In this document: in pieces, positions 52,601 to 61,792 of the stretch
Layout: each line of letters begins with the position of its first letter
How positions within the stretch are numbered: position 1 is the first letter of the stretch
From: Pagrus major
Taxonomy: Eukaryota > Chordata > Actinopteri > Spariformes > Sparidae
Length of the DNA: 64,000 bases
Assembly (NCBI RefSeq): GCF_040436345.1
Contig: NC_133223.1
Span: forward strand, 22,035,613-22,099,612
Direction of reading: 5' to 3'
Notes under the pieces: model-generated
Database searches by the model: none
Seen by the model: the letters and a program-made list of their open reading frames with translations, nothing else
Told to the model about the DNA's origin: nothing
Position numbers and translations under genes: made by a program

Positions 52601-55600
52601 ATTTTATGCTAAATTGGAATCAAACACAAAAGGGAGAACATTTTTACTTTAACATCAACGTACACCTCCCATTGATAAACTATAGCTAAGACTCATACTA
52701 TATAGAAGCTTGTTGAATGCTAAATAGAGAACAACAATTAGTCAATTATTGGATTAGTCGACAATGCCAACTATTTTGGTAATCGATTAATTGTTTCAGT
52801 CATTTATAAAGATTACATTACATTATATATTTATTATTCCAACTTTTGAAATTTAGGGTTAGGATTTTCTGTTTTTCTTTATGATTTTATGGTTGATTAT
52901 CTTTTAATTTATGATAGTAAATGAAGAGTCTTGAAGGGTTTTGGGATTGGGATTGAGAAATTTAAATGAAATCTCATAGAAAAAAGATGTTCAGGTTTTC
53001 AAAGTTAATTTCTGTAACAGCAGGAGATACCCACATACAGACTCAGACATAAAACATTATACAGAGCCGAGCAGAGAAACTTGTTCTGACTCAACTTGGT
53101 GTTGGTTTAGTACCTAATACCACTTAATACCGATTACTTTGTGAAGTGAGCAGATTAGAGGAGCTTCAGCTTACATGTGGGTCTGCGAGGAGCCGTGGAG
53201 CCCGAACTCGTAATGGAAGTGGAGCTGTCCTCCTGGTCATGGTATCCACGGCGACTCAGAATGGCATGCCGTGGCAGAGAAGACCTCTTGTCTGGGCTCC
53301 ATGAGCCGCCGTCCTGATGGGACACAAACACCACAGACATGATGGACATCCTTAGGGCAGTGGGGCTGTGATTGACTTTTATTGAAAGTTGAAAGAGGTT
53401 TGGGTTGGTAATATATTAACAGAACTCTCCCAGCTACAGTGCTGCTCTGTCATTCACCTACCTTGGCTATGAATCTCTGTAATACTGGGGAGCCTTGAGG
53501 CTCTACTGAGGATGGCCGAGGTCTATCTAATGAGGCAGCCACTCTGGATATGGAGGTAGGGATCTTTGTTAGTGGCAAACGCTGAGCACGGCACTGAGAT
53601 GGTACAACGATGAGGCCCGGTGGGTGAGAAGCATGACACCATAAAGGACACAGGATGACAAAAAGTGACGAAAATAACAGTGCTTTACATGCATTATCGT
53701 TGCTCAAGATCTGATGCAATTTGTGAGATGAAGACTGAGATATTAGCATCAGATCTTGTGTGTGTTGAGCATTTAATCATCACATCAGCCATTCAGGTGC
53801 ATTCATTTTGAACATGTCAGCAAAGAAATGAAAAATGTATTAAATCAAAATGCTAAACAAAAAACAAGATTGTGAAGAATCGTGTTCAGCATGCTCATGC
53901 AGACTGTTGTAATGAATGTATAAAAGACTGCAAATTTAAAAGTGAAATATAATGTGGGCTCAAAGTGAACAAACTTACTGTATGCTGTAATGACATGACA
54001 TTTAAGAAATGCAGAAACTGTTTTATTTTAGACACAATAACTGTCATTACCATGGTGGAGGAGTAAAATGGAGTCACGACCACAGTCGCTGGAGAAATGT
54101 CATGGGGTGATTCAACACCCACTCAGTGAAAAAAAAAACCTCTCTAAATGGATCCGTCTTCTCTACTTGTGCAAAAAGCCATTAAACAAGGCAACAACAG
54201 CCAACATTTAACAAAAACCAACAGACATAAATATTTTTTTAATAAAATGCAAAGAACAACTAACAGTGACTTTACAATGCACTGTTTGTCATACAGGGAT
54301 TAGGGCTTGGATAGCAGCAGGGCAGACAGCGTTCAGTTAAACAGTATGTAATGTGTTTATCTGAATCGATAGATGATTAGGTTGACCTGGAAGTCACTCG
54401 AGAAAATATGTAGCAGTCTTAATTCTAGTGATAATTAATCTGTCTAATTGATGAGTGTTTTTTGTCGAACTAGGCAACTTGTGTAGTTGGTACAAAGAGG
54501 TAAAGGTTTGAGATCTGTTTTTATGTATTAATAACATACTTTAATACAATTTCAGTAAAGTCTAATACTCTTTCTAGCAAAGAACCACAAAAAGATGACA
54601 GCAGATCTAATGTTAGTCAGTTCTGTTTTCTGGAGACGGAGCAATCAGTCCCTGCTTTTTTGGTTTCTACCTTCAGTGCCAATATGTTCTGAGTGTTTTT
54701 CAATAAAGCTTTGATATGATATTTCTCTGAGTGGTTTCAGTGCCAGAGGTCATGCCAGCATCAGGCCGGCGGAGGATACTCACTGATGCTCTGTCGCGAG
54801 ACTGTCTGGCCACACTGAGAGGCTGACGACTGTCTGGTAGGGACTCTGAAAGACAGAAACAGAAAAATTAGAACACATGGACAGAATTCACGTTTTGACC
54901 TTCACGCTCAGAAGGGATAGAACAGAAATACCAAAATACAATTTTGCATTCCCAAACCTGGCATGGTAAGCTATATGACAAATCGAATGTTCTGTTGGAG
55001 CGGGTTGCGGCCCCCTTGGGTGCTCTTTTCTGTAAAGATTTGGCAAGATATCACACAGAATGGGGGATTTTGCATTATGTAAGGCAACCCTGGAAAATAA
55101 TCTAATTGGGGCAATGCAGCAGTGTACAGGGCTTTCATCATCAGTGACACAGAATCCAGTACGTCAGGGGAAAATGAAGTGCAAACTGCCTCTGGGAGAG
55201 AGCAGCATCAGCATCAAATCAGTCTTTATATTATCAGGTCCATAGAACAAAACCATGGTTACTAGTTGCCTGGCAACCATAGGTTGAAAAAACTCAAGTA
55301 GATATGTAAGACTTAACAGACCAGAGAGGTCAGGAACATTGTATAGGATCTTCACAATTAACAACTTGCCCATTTTTATCACATATTTGGAATGAAATAT
55401 TAATAGGACAAGACATTAGACTATGAACAGTTCTCCAAGAACATTAAAACAGTTGGCTGTAAATGAAGAATGCACTTAAAGAGAAACTTAACACCATCTG
55501 AACATCTTGTTTTTGCTGACCTTGCTGTAGTGAAACAGAAATTGAATTGGAAAGTGCTTGGTGAAATCAAAAACTTGGTCCAAAAACTAGGTGAAAACGA

Positions 55601-58600
55601 TGCTCTCATTTTGGTGTTAAGCTGCTCTTAAAATAATAAAGACAGATAATGCACGAACACCAAAAACAAATGAAGCCAAATGAAACGTGTATGGCAATGA
55701 ATTTTTATTGAGATCAAAAACAAAGACACATGTGACAAAAAAACAAAACACTGTAACCAATAAAACAAAATGGATACCAAAAATAAACAGATGCTGGAGT
55801 GGAGGTATGACTGGTGGGAACTGGTGTTCTGGTGGCCAAGGCAAAGTGTCACCTGTGGTTCTCCTTCTAGGACAGGAGTGGTGCTGGGTGGGGCGGGTCT
55901 GGCGGACAGCTGGTTTCACCATGCTCCTCCTGACTGGGGATTGAGACTGAGTCTCCATCTTTTTGGTGAGCTCAGTCTTCCTTATCACGGCTAAATTATC
56001 AGAGGAGACAAGGCCATTGAGACACAACAATAAGCATAAACAGACATGTTAAACTATAAAATGCTGAAAGTTAGAAATTCCCTGTTTTTAGTCATATTTA
56101 TTGAGCAAAAGAAAAAAGGCTGACTCAAATCAATGTGTCAGCTAGTTAATAAGACTGCACATTTTTTGACATAAACAGCTGAAGAGGTAAGCAATAAATC
56201 ACAAGATGTTGTGTTTTTAGTGAAGTTAGAACAGCAGAGCGCCCCACTTAGGCACATGAAATGTGTCAACAGGATGGACACTGAAAAGTGTACAGTAACA
56301 TTCTTTCTGTGGCAAGCAGTATAAATTTTGTGAAGCAGTTGAGATCTAAATCTATAATATATAAAGGTCCAATATTATTCACATGTTCAGGCTCAGATGT
56401 CTATTTTGGGTGTCTCCTTGAGAATGTTTACATGCTTTAATGTTAAAAAAATCACATTTATTTAAAAATGTATTTCCACTGCTATAGTGCCACCATTAAA
56501 CCTCTGTCTGAACGTTCCTGTCTCTTTAAGGCTCCCCTCCCGAAAACCCCAGTCTGCTCTGATTGGTTGGCTCTCACAGGCCTGAGCAGGCACTGCCCAC
56601 CGTGTTTCTGCATCAGCTCTGCCAGTGTACGAGTGTGCTGGGGGCGTGGCTGAGGGCAGAGACTGTATAGCTTTGACATCTTAAAGGCATATATTAAAGG
56701 CCACAGGTTCCGAATAGGGGCTGTATGCATTTCTATTTCTTCTGCTTTTCTTATATTACAAAAAACTCTTTTTACATCATGTGACCTTTAAAATTCAACT
56801 ATAAACTTCTGTAAGTCAAATTTCCCTTCAAGAGACAATAAAAGTGTGTTCTGAATTGAGCAGAAACAGATATTGTACATCAAAAGAAAAACAAAATCGT
56901 GTGAACCTTTTTTCTTCTTGACTTCCTCTCTAGGGATGTAGACAGGTTCTTTGCGGACAGGTTTGCGTTCTGGTGTGGAGATTCGGCCTTTGGGCCGCCC
57001 TCCTTTGGCCTTTGGTTTCACTGGCTTCTCCTGTTTCTCCATCTTCTTCTGTTGTGTCTGCTTTTTCTGGACTACAGTGGACTTTTGGGCTGGGCTGGAC
57101 ACCTTGGGCAAAGGCTCAATCTGCTCCGTTAACATACTCTTATCATCATCTGCAGTGTGGCAAAAAGAGGACATGAACAACATGAGAAAACATTACATTT
57201 GTAAAGGTGAGGGAAAAGAACAGTATCAAAGAACAAACTGTCTCACCTTGTGTGTCGATCCAGGAGCTGTCCAGAATGGAGTCGTCCATCGTGGTTTCAT
57301 CTCTATCGTAGCTTTCTGTTGGCTCTTCAGTTTCTATGGTTTGAGCCTCTTTTTCAGGGGAAGCAGGGGTCTCAGGAACATCACCCACCTCCTCTAGACT
57401 GGCAGCCTCCATGTCTGCTTCTTGAGCCAACTCCACAGACTCCTCCTCTTCCTCTTCCTCCTCTTTCTGGGCAGTGGCACAAAGGGCTTCAGCCTCAGGT
57501 GGAGCAGAGAAACGAACGCTGTGTCCTGGCTCATCTGCTTCGTCGATGGTCTGGACCACGGTAATAAAATCGTCTTCGACTGTCACCACTGATTCAATGG
57601 CAGCACGAGTCTCTATGATCTCCTTTGCTGCCCCTGCTTTATCCAACACGTCTTCCTCTTGCTCCTCTTTCTCGACAGGCTTGTCAGCAACCTTTTTGTC
57701 CATCTCGGCCACTTTCTCTCTCTCTTCCTTTTCTTTCAATTCCTTCTCTATCTTCTCTTTCTCCTCCTTCTCTTTACGTTCCTTCTCTATCTTCTCTTTT
57801 TCCTCCTTTTCTTTTTGTTCCTTTTCCATCTTCTCTTTCTCCTCCTTCTCTTTACGTTCTTTCTCCTCTTTTTCTTTTAGTTCTTTCTCTATCTTCTCTT
57901 TCTCTTCCTTTTCTTTTAGTTCTTTCTCTATCTTCTCTTTCTCTTCCTTTTCTTTTAGTTCTTTCTCTATCTTCTCTTTCTCTTCCTTTTCTTTTAGTTC
58001 TTTCTCTATCTTCTCTTTCTCTTCCTTTTCTTTTAGTTCCTTTTCTAGCTTTTCTTTCGCCTCCTTCTCTTTAAGTTCCTTTTCTATCTTTTCTTTCTCT
58101 TCCTTCTCTCTCAACTCCTTCTCTATTTTTTCTTTTTCCTCCCTTGATTTCCTCTCTCTCTCCTCTTGCTCCATTTTTTCCCGCTCTTCTCTTTCCTTCT
58201 TCTCTCTCTCTTCTTTCTCTTTCCTCTCTCTCTCCTCTTTCTCCGCCTTCTCTTTAATTTCCTGCTCTTTCTCCTTCCTTTCTTTTTCTTCCTTCAATAT
58301 TCTCTCTGCCTCTTCTTTCTCTTTCTTTTCCTTCTCTTCTCTCTCTTTCACTTCCTTTTCTTTCCTCTCAGCCTCTTCTTTCTCTTCTTTCAATTTCTTC
58401 TCGGCTGCTTCCTTCTCCTGCGCTTCCCTCATTTTTCTTTCTGACTCCTCTTTCTCTTTTTCCTCTTTGTTTATTCCTAACACAGGTGAAGGTGTTCTTT
58501 TGGGGGAGCCATATACTTCCCTTTGTTTAAGCTTGGAAGGTGAGAGCACTGGGGAGAGAAGCTTGTCATCGTCAATGTTGCTCTCCACGGACGAAGCAGG

Positions 58601-61600
58601 TGACGTTTTGACAGGCCTCGCAATTCGGTCCTTGGCCACGCCGGTCAGCTGGTACACATCCTCTGCATCCACTTCCTCATAGGCCTCCTGGTGGACCAGC
58701 TTCACCTTCTCTCGGAGCTCTTGCAGTTCTCTCTCCTCCTCCAAGCTGAGAGGCCTGCCCTCCATCTCCAATTTGCGGATCTGCCTCTCATAGTCGGCAA
58801 TCTCAGTTTCTGACGCTGAGCCTTCACCACTGGCTTGTCGCTGAGTCTCACTATCTGACCTCCCGCCTTCTTCTAGAGTCACAGTGACTGTTGGTGTCAC
58901 AAAGGTCTCACTTGGCTGAACTGTTGGCGTCACAAAGGTCTCACTTGGCTGAACAGTTGGCTTCTCAATTACAGTTTTATTCAGCTGATCATCTGCAACC
59001 TCTTTGCCCTTTTCTTCAGCTTCAGAGTCTTTTCTCTCTGCTTGCTTCTGGTCTTTCTCTTCACTGACATCAGTGACTCCTGATGGCTGGCTGTTGTCCT
59101 CCATAGATGTGTCTCTGACCGCTAATTTCCTAGCCTGCTCAGCCACTTTCTCCTCCAAGACCGAGTGTTTGAAGACCTGTGCGGAAGTGTCTGTCGGGCT
59201 GAACACATCTGCAGGGGAAGGCATTGGCCCTGAATATTCACTGAAGACACAATAGCCCATTTCTTCCAGCTGGCTGTCACTCTTTCTGGGACTCTGTTCC
59301 CCTGAAACTAGGCTAGCCAGTGGGTCATCGGCGAAGGCAGGAGCATCAGCTTGAATCGACTTTCTTCGGGTGATTTCTAGGTCATTGTTTTCTGATGCAA
59401 GTCTGGAACGGGTGCCAGCAAGGTCCAGCATCTCAGGTAAGTCTTGTGCCATCACTGTGCCATTTTTATAGGTGCCCTTATTAGGCTGTGGTGATTCTGG
59501 TGATGCCGGTTCAGGGCTGGGTCTTGAAACTGGCTCAGTGGTCCTAGGAGGAGATGATGAATCTGAAGTGACAGAAGCTGCAGTCTCTAAGATCAGGGGA
59601 GGGAAGGATGGAGGCTTATCCACAGAGGGTGTAGTGACTGGGAGGTAGTCTGCTGACTCATCTAGACTGCCACTAGTGTATGACATGATATCTGTGGCTA
59701 GTGGGGAGAAGTTCCTAGGTCTGCCTTGGCCACTTTGATCCAATGCTCCAATAGTGATGTTAAGTGAGTAACTCCTCTGCTCTAAGGCTAGTTTACCAGG
59801 AGAAAGCCTACAGTCATTACTCCTGTCAGGAACCGTGAACACTCTAGTGTCTTTTGTTGTTTCTGGTTTATCCTGGGCTTCAGCTAGCGTGCTGTAGCTG
59901 ATCTCCTGAGGTCTGGAATCAACTGCACTCTTTTCTTCACCAGCTCTGCTCAGTTCGTAATAACCCTCACCCTTACATTGAGGAGCCTCAACAACCTCCA
60001 TGGCTGATGTTTCAAAATATGCCGACATGCCAGATCTGTCTCTTGCATCTCTCGTTGAGTCTCCTCCTTGAACTTTGTCTCCAATTGCAGAGAAATCACA
60101 GGGAGATCCAATGCTGCTGAACTCCACCACCTCCACTGAAGGCTGTTTCTCTGACACCGTGATCGGCTCACCGTACGTAGGCTGAAGTGTGAGTGATTTG
60201 GTGGGGGATTTTTTGGCTTGGTTTTCAACACTCGGAGGTACAAAGGATGGCATATCCATGGTGGGGCTCTCTGGCACAACTCGTTCCCCAGCAAAGAACC
60301 CTTGGACCTGGGGCTCAAAAAACTCCTCGGGGCGTTTCTCCGATCCAATGCTGTCTGGGCTCATGGAACCACTTTTCTCGCTGCCCTGCTTGTCTGAGTC
60401 CATCTTCAAAGCTGAAAGGACATCTGTAAGTTGGCTGTTTTGATCACCACAGAGAAGTAATGCTTTGGCATGCTGCGAGTGAGATCTTTAATAAGCCAGG
60501 GACTGGGAAAGCCTCGGAAACTTACGGCACAATGATACGGCCATCACTGAAGAAGTACGGCGGGTTTGAGTTCACCAAGTCACAGATGGATGAGAGTATG
60601 ACATGGTATGTGACGGAACCGGCATGAGGCAACTGTGATGCTGATTTATGGGAAACAAGCAATAATAGATGGGATGGATATACATGCGACTCTTGAAAAC
60701 ATCAGATACAAAAAGAATAGCATTTCTGTCATTCTTTATGAGTAAAATGTGAGGAGAATTTGAAAAGCTCAAATCTACCACATTCAGAAAGTTTCATTAA
60801 CATCCAATTTATTTTCTTAATATTGTCATTGCATGATTCAGAGAATATTTACACAAATATAGTAGAGCCTTGCAGGTAAATGACAGAGAAATGCCACTAA
60901 AAGTGTCGGAACATACGAAAAACCAATGAATTTGAATTTTACTGATAGAATAATGCATTTGATGAGACCACTACACCACACTTAACATGAGACAGCCAAC
61001 ACAAAATCCCCTGCAAATTAGGAAACACAATTATGACAAAAATATGAGTGATCCATGTTTAGTCGGTATGATTCATGGTTACAAAAAAGTGAATAGCACC
61101 GATACATCAGCACCAAGCCATGTGCAAACATAATGAGAAACCTGTAAGCTTCTAGCCGGTGAACAGAAGCACTTTCACGTTCAGCAACACTTCACTTCAT
61201 CATACCAATACGAAATGGCCGGCCCCGAAAACCACAGCACAAAAAAGAAGATACAAGCGCAAAGATAGCAGAATAAAACCAGGTTCTGTTAAAAAAATGT
61301 GACTCTTTTCACCAACAAGCCTGTGTTGCCTTGCAGCCACAGCAGAGCGCAGGGAGGATTACTTGCCATTCCACCTGGATTATAATGCTAACGTTATATG
61401 AGTTCCTTTTGACACATCTGGCATTCTTATAGGGTGTACAATGCAGTAACATGCAGGCAGGGAGAGCCGAGGGCAGGACACACCTGTCTCAGGGCTCTCC
61501 TCACCCTCTGCTTCCTCCTCCTCTCTTTCCAGAGAGCTTTCTGCAGCAGCACTAGCTACTTCAGCCGGCTCCAGGTCTAGATCCTGGGCCTCGTCTACGC

Positions 61601-61792
61601 CCTCTGCCTGCTCTAAGGGCTCAGCTTGGGGGCTGTCCAGCTCGGGCTCTTCCCCGCTCCACTGCTGCTCATCAAGAGCTGCCTCGGACTCTGCTGCCTC
61701 TGCACTCTCCTCCTCCTCCTCCTCCTCCTCCTCATCCTCCTCTTCCACCTCCTCCTCGTATTCAGCTGTAAGAGCCTCCATGGTCTCTTCTT
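34445..61792 (-). CDS. map2: map2, microtubule-associated protein 2 (3' part, 14 coding exons; 5' end beyond window)
   Basis: Neuronal, mainly dendritic, protein that binds and bundles microtubules. Exons read on the minus strand: an acidic exon; a 3165-nt giant exon with MAP2 signatures ([65 protein letters not shown]); basic and Pro-rich exons ([38 protein letters not shown]); then the repeats. Microtubule repeats end [13 protein letters not shown], [23 protein letters not shown] and AKVGSLDN, followed by the tail repeat [13 protein letters not shown] and the family C-terminus [16 protein letters not shown]. Exon lengths 93, 93, 82 and 113 nt equal the tau/MAP2/MAP4 repeat-exon sizes. MAP4 and tau are excluded by the giant-exon signatures. 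About 1,720 residues are visible. The start codon and PKA-anchoring exon lie right of the window. Confidence 0.95.
35322..35434 (-). CDS. map2: map2 exon, microtubule repeat R4-type (113 nt)
   Basis: Completes Gly, then [18 protein letters not shown] to [22 protein letters not shown] is a MARK-type phosphorylation motif. The 113-nt length matches tau exon 12. Confidence 0.96.
35500..36795 (-). mobile_element. Tc1/mariner-like DNA transposon, about 1.3 kb, decayed
   Basis: Sits in a map2 intron. Flanked by TA at 35498-35499 and 36796-36797, the normal Tc1 target. The ends CACTATATGGCCAAAAG at the left and the complement of CACTTTATGGCAAAAAAG at the right are inverted and share the block gtcagtggacac. 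Minus-strand frames at about 35942-36235 contain IVWGCF and [13 protein letters not shown], close to Tc1 transposase phrases (VWGCF, LFQHDNAP). Frameshifts and stops break the reading frame, so it is not active by itself. Confidence 0.8.
36798..38595 (-). other. map2 intron sequence
   Basis: Remainder of the 3.2-kb intron between the R3-type and R4-type repeat exons. No gene or clear repeat is recognised. Confidence 0.4.
38596..38677 (-). CDS. map2: map2 exon, microtubule repeat R3-type (82 nt)
   Basis: [20 protein letters not shown] to DNIHHRP plus one base of Gly. Matches mammalian MAP2 [14 protein letters not shown]. The 82-nt length matches tau exon 11. Confidence 0.97.
39518..39578. repeat. 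perfect 28-bp inverted repeat with 5-nt loop
   Basis: The arms 39518-39545 and 39551-39578 are exact reverse complements (outer end aggacggctcgtc, inner end actgtac) around the loop caact. It lies in the map2 intron between two repeat exons. Immediately after it, gccgtcctttt is present twice in tandem (39571-39592). Confidence 0.95.
41303..41395 (-). CDS. map2: map2 cassette exon, microtubule repeat R2-type, copy b (93 nt)
   Basis: Thirty-one codons, [20 protein letters not shown] to [11 protein letters not shown], phase 0 both sides, canonical splice sites. HVQSRCGS...SAGGGN resembles the alternatively spliced extra repeat of mammalian MAP2 (4-repeat form). Skipping keeps the frame. Confidence 0.93.
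41396..44469 (-). other. map2 intron, with LINE-like 3' tail
   Basis: Positions 43090-43170 (tgtaaagaccttcgagctgc, then ggtgctatgcaaataaa) read like the 3' end of an L2-type LINE, recognised from memory. No gene is seen in the rest. Confidence 0.45.
44470..44562 (-). CDS. map2: map2 cassette exon, microtubule repeat R2-type, copy a (93 nt)
   Basis: Thirty-one codons, [20 protein letters not shown] to [11 protein letters not shown], phase 0 both sides, acceptor CCATAG and donor GTATGT. SKxxSKDNLK is closest to tau R2 (SKCGSKDNIK). The usual KxGS is KCSS and the usual PGGG is PRGG, so it has diverged, but it has no stop and its splice sites are intact. Expression is not shown. Confidence 0.85.
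44563..51666 (-). other. large map2 intron (7.1 kb) between R1 and the first R2-type exon
   Basis: Contains an inverted repeat near 45449-45625 (ttttgccaggataat and its complement), an imperfect hairpin near 48331-48505, a short (AC)n run at about 48051-48067, and a GC-richer block near 50200-50400 that looks like a fish MITE. The block 48930-49210 is non-repetitive in look and could be a conserved element. No coding exon is found. Confidence 0.45.
48331..48505. repeat. imperfect hairpin repeat, arms about 65 bp
   Basis: gcctgtattgtcacagcatg...gttagaccttaaaaacaaac at the left recurs in inverted form at about 48440-48500 (gtttgtttttaaggtctaac...gccgtgacaatacagg). Probably a small foldback element. 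Confidence 0.6.
51667..51968 (-). CDS. map2: map2 exon, Pro-rich region and microtubule repeat R1
   Basis: Completes a codon, then [52 protein letters not shown] and [16 protein letters not shown]. Matches the mammalian MAP2 Pro-rich region, a target of proline-directed kinases (TPPKSP), and R1 with its KIGS motif. Confidence 0.97.
52362..52418 (-). CDS. map2: map2 small exon (57 nt)
   Basis: Completes Ser, then [18 protein letters not shown] plus one base. Both ends are phase 1, so the exon can be skipped in frame. It occupies the position of mammalian RRTTRSEPIRRAGKSG. Confidence 0.85.
52740..52800. repeat. fragment of tcgattaat-type dispersed repeat
   Basis: gtcaattattggattagtcg and ggtaatcgattaattg resemble 10030-10110 in cps1. 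Seen widely in fish, from memory. Confidence 0.4.
53175..53313 (-). CDS. map2: map2 exon (139 nt, basic Ser-rich)
   Basis: [20 protein letters not shown] to ...[11 protein letters not shown] plus one base. Matches mammalian SPEKRSSLPRPSSILPPRRG. Acceptor CATCAG, donor GTAAGC. Confidence 0.94.
53462..53593 (-). CDS. map2: map2 exon (120 or 132 nt, acceptor uncertain)
   Basis: Reads [20 protein letters not shown] to ...[10 protein letters not shown] and joins the next exon in phase 0. Two acceptors fit: CTCAG before position 53593 (adding CRAQ) or CTCAG before 53581. It has no strong match I can recall in mammalian MAP2; it may be a fish-specific or alternative exon. Confidence 0.7.
54784..54845 (-). 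CDS. map2: map2 exon (62 nt)
   Basis: Completes Glu, then [20 protein letters not shown], ending phase 0 with donor GTGAGT. Phases agree with both neighbours. Supported by splice consistency more than by homology. Confidence 0.75.
55853..55990 (-). CDS. map2: map2 exon (138 nt)
   Basis: Completes Ala, then [20 protein letters not shown] to [15 protein letters not shown] plus one base. Matches mammalian AVYKKAELAKKTEVQ and TRPTHLSCVKRKTT. Confidence 0.95.
56364..56789. mobile_element. MITE of about 425 bp in a map2 intron
   Basis: The left end taAAGGTCCAATATT and right end catgtgACCTTTA give a short AAAGGTC inverted terminus. The interior (cgttcctgtctctttaaggc, gattggttggctc) is a phrase frequent in fish genomes. 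No transposase. Confidence 0.5.
56907..57149 (-). CDS. map2: map2 exon (243 nt, Lys-rich)
   Basis: Completes Asp, then [15 protein letters not shown], a Lys/Gln-rich stretch, [16 protein letters not shown] and EEVKKKK plus one base. Matches mammalian DDRSIMTEQLETIPK and [15 protein letters not shown]. Confidence 0.96.
57247..60411 (-). CDS. map2: map2 giant exon (3165 nt; high-molecular-weight projection domain)
   Basis: Completes Ala, then [14 protein letters not shown] to ...DSSWIDTQ plus one base. It carries MAP2-specific blocks in family order ([89 protein letters not shown]). Length is a multiple of three with phase 1 at both ends, so skipping it joins the acidic exon directly to the DDKSMLTEQ exon, as in the short MAP2c/d forms. 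A Lys/Glu-repeat stretch (57700-58470) is unusual for the family. Confidence 0.96.
57700..58470 (-). repeat. map2: Lys/Glu-rich coding repeat (39-bp minisatellite core at about 57720-58130)
   Basis: About 257 residues of almost only Lys and Glu. The core is ten full and one partial copies of a 13-residue unit, [13 protein letters not shown], with single-residue changes (R, A, L, M, Q). The alternating charged pattern predicts a long single alpha helix. Several central units are near-identical at DNA level, so copy number is probably variable. Confidence 0.9.
60412..61483 (-). other. map2 intron upstream of the giant exon
   Basis: No exon is supported. A reading frame near 60525-60640 ends at a GTAAGT-type donor but has no identified acceptor or homology. 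Confidence 0.4.
61484..61792 (-). CDS. map2: map2 acidic exon (Glu/Asp-rich)
   Basis: Reads [20 protein letters not shown], a Glu run, [17 protein letters not shown] and ending [13 protein letters not shown] plus one base (donor GTGTGT). Phase 1 fits the giant exon and the DDKSMLTEQ exon. The right border is tentative (acceptor TTTGAG); ATG at 61779-61781 could instead be an alternative start. The (CTC)n run at about 61708-61740 encodes the Glu run. No clear mammalian counterpart is recalled. Confidence 0.7.

Noticed and set aside
57474..58682. 402-codon Ser/Phe-rich open frame on the plus strand
   Set aside because: It is the antisense shadow of the Lys/Glu repeat in the map2 giant exon.
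60525..60640. Possible map2 exon ending [10 protein letters not shown] at a GTAAGT-type donor
   Set aside because: No convincing acceptor and no MAP2 similarity; the acidic and giant exons already join in phase without it.
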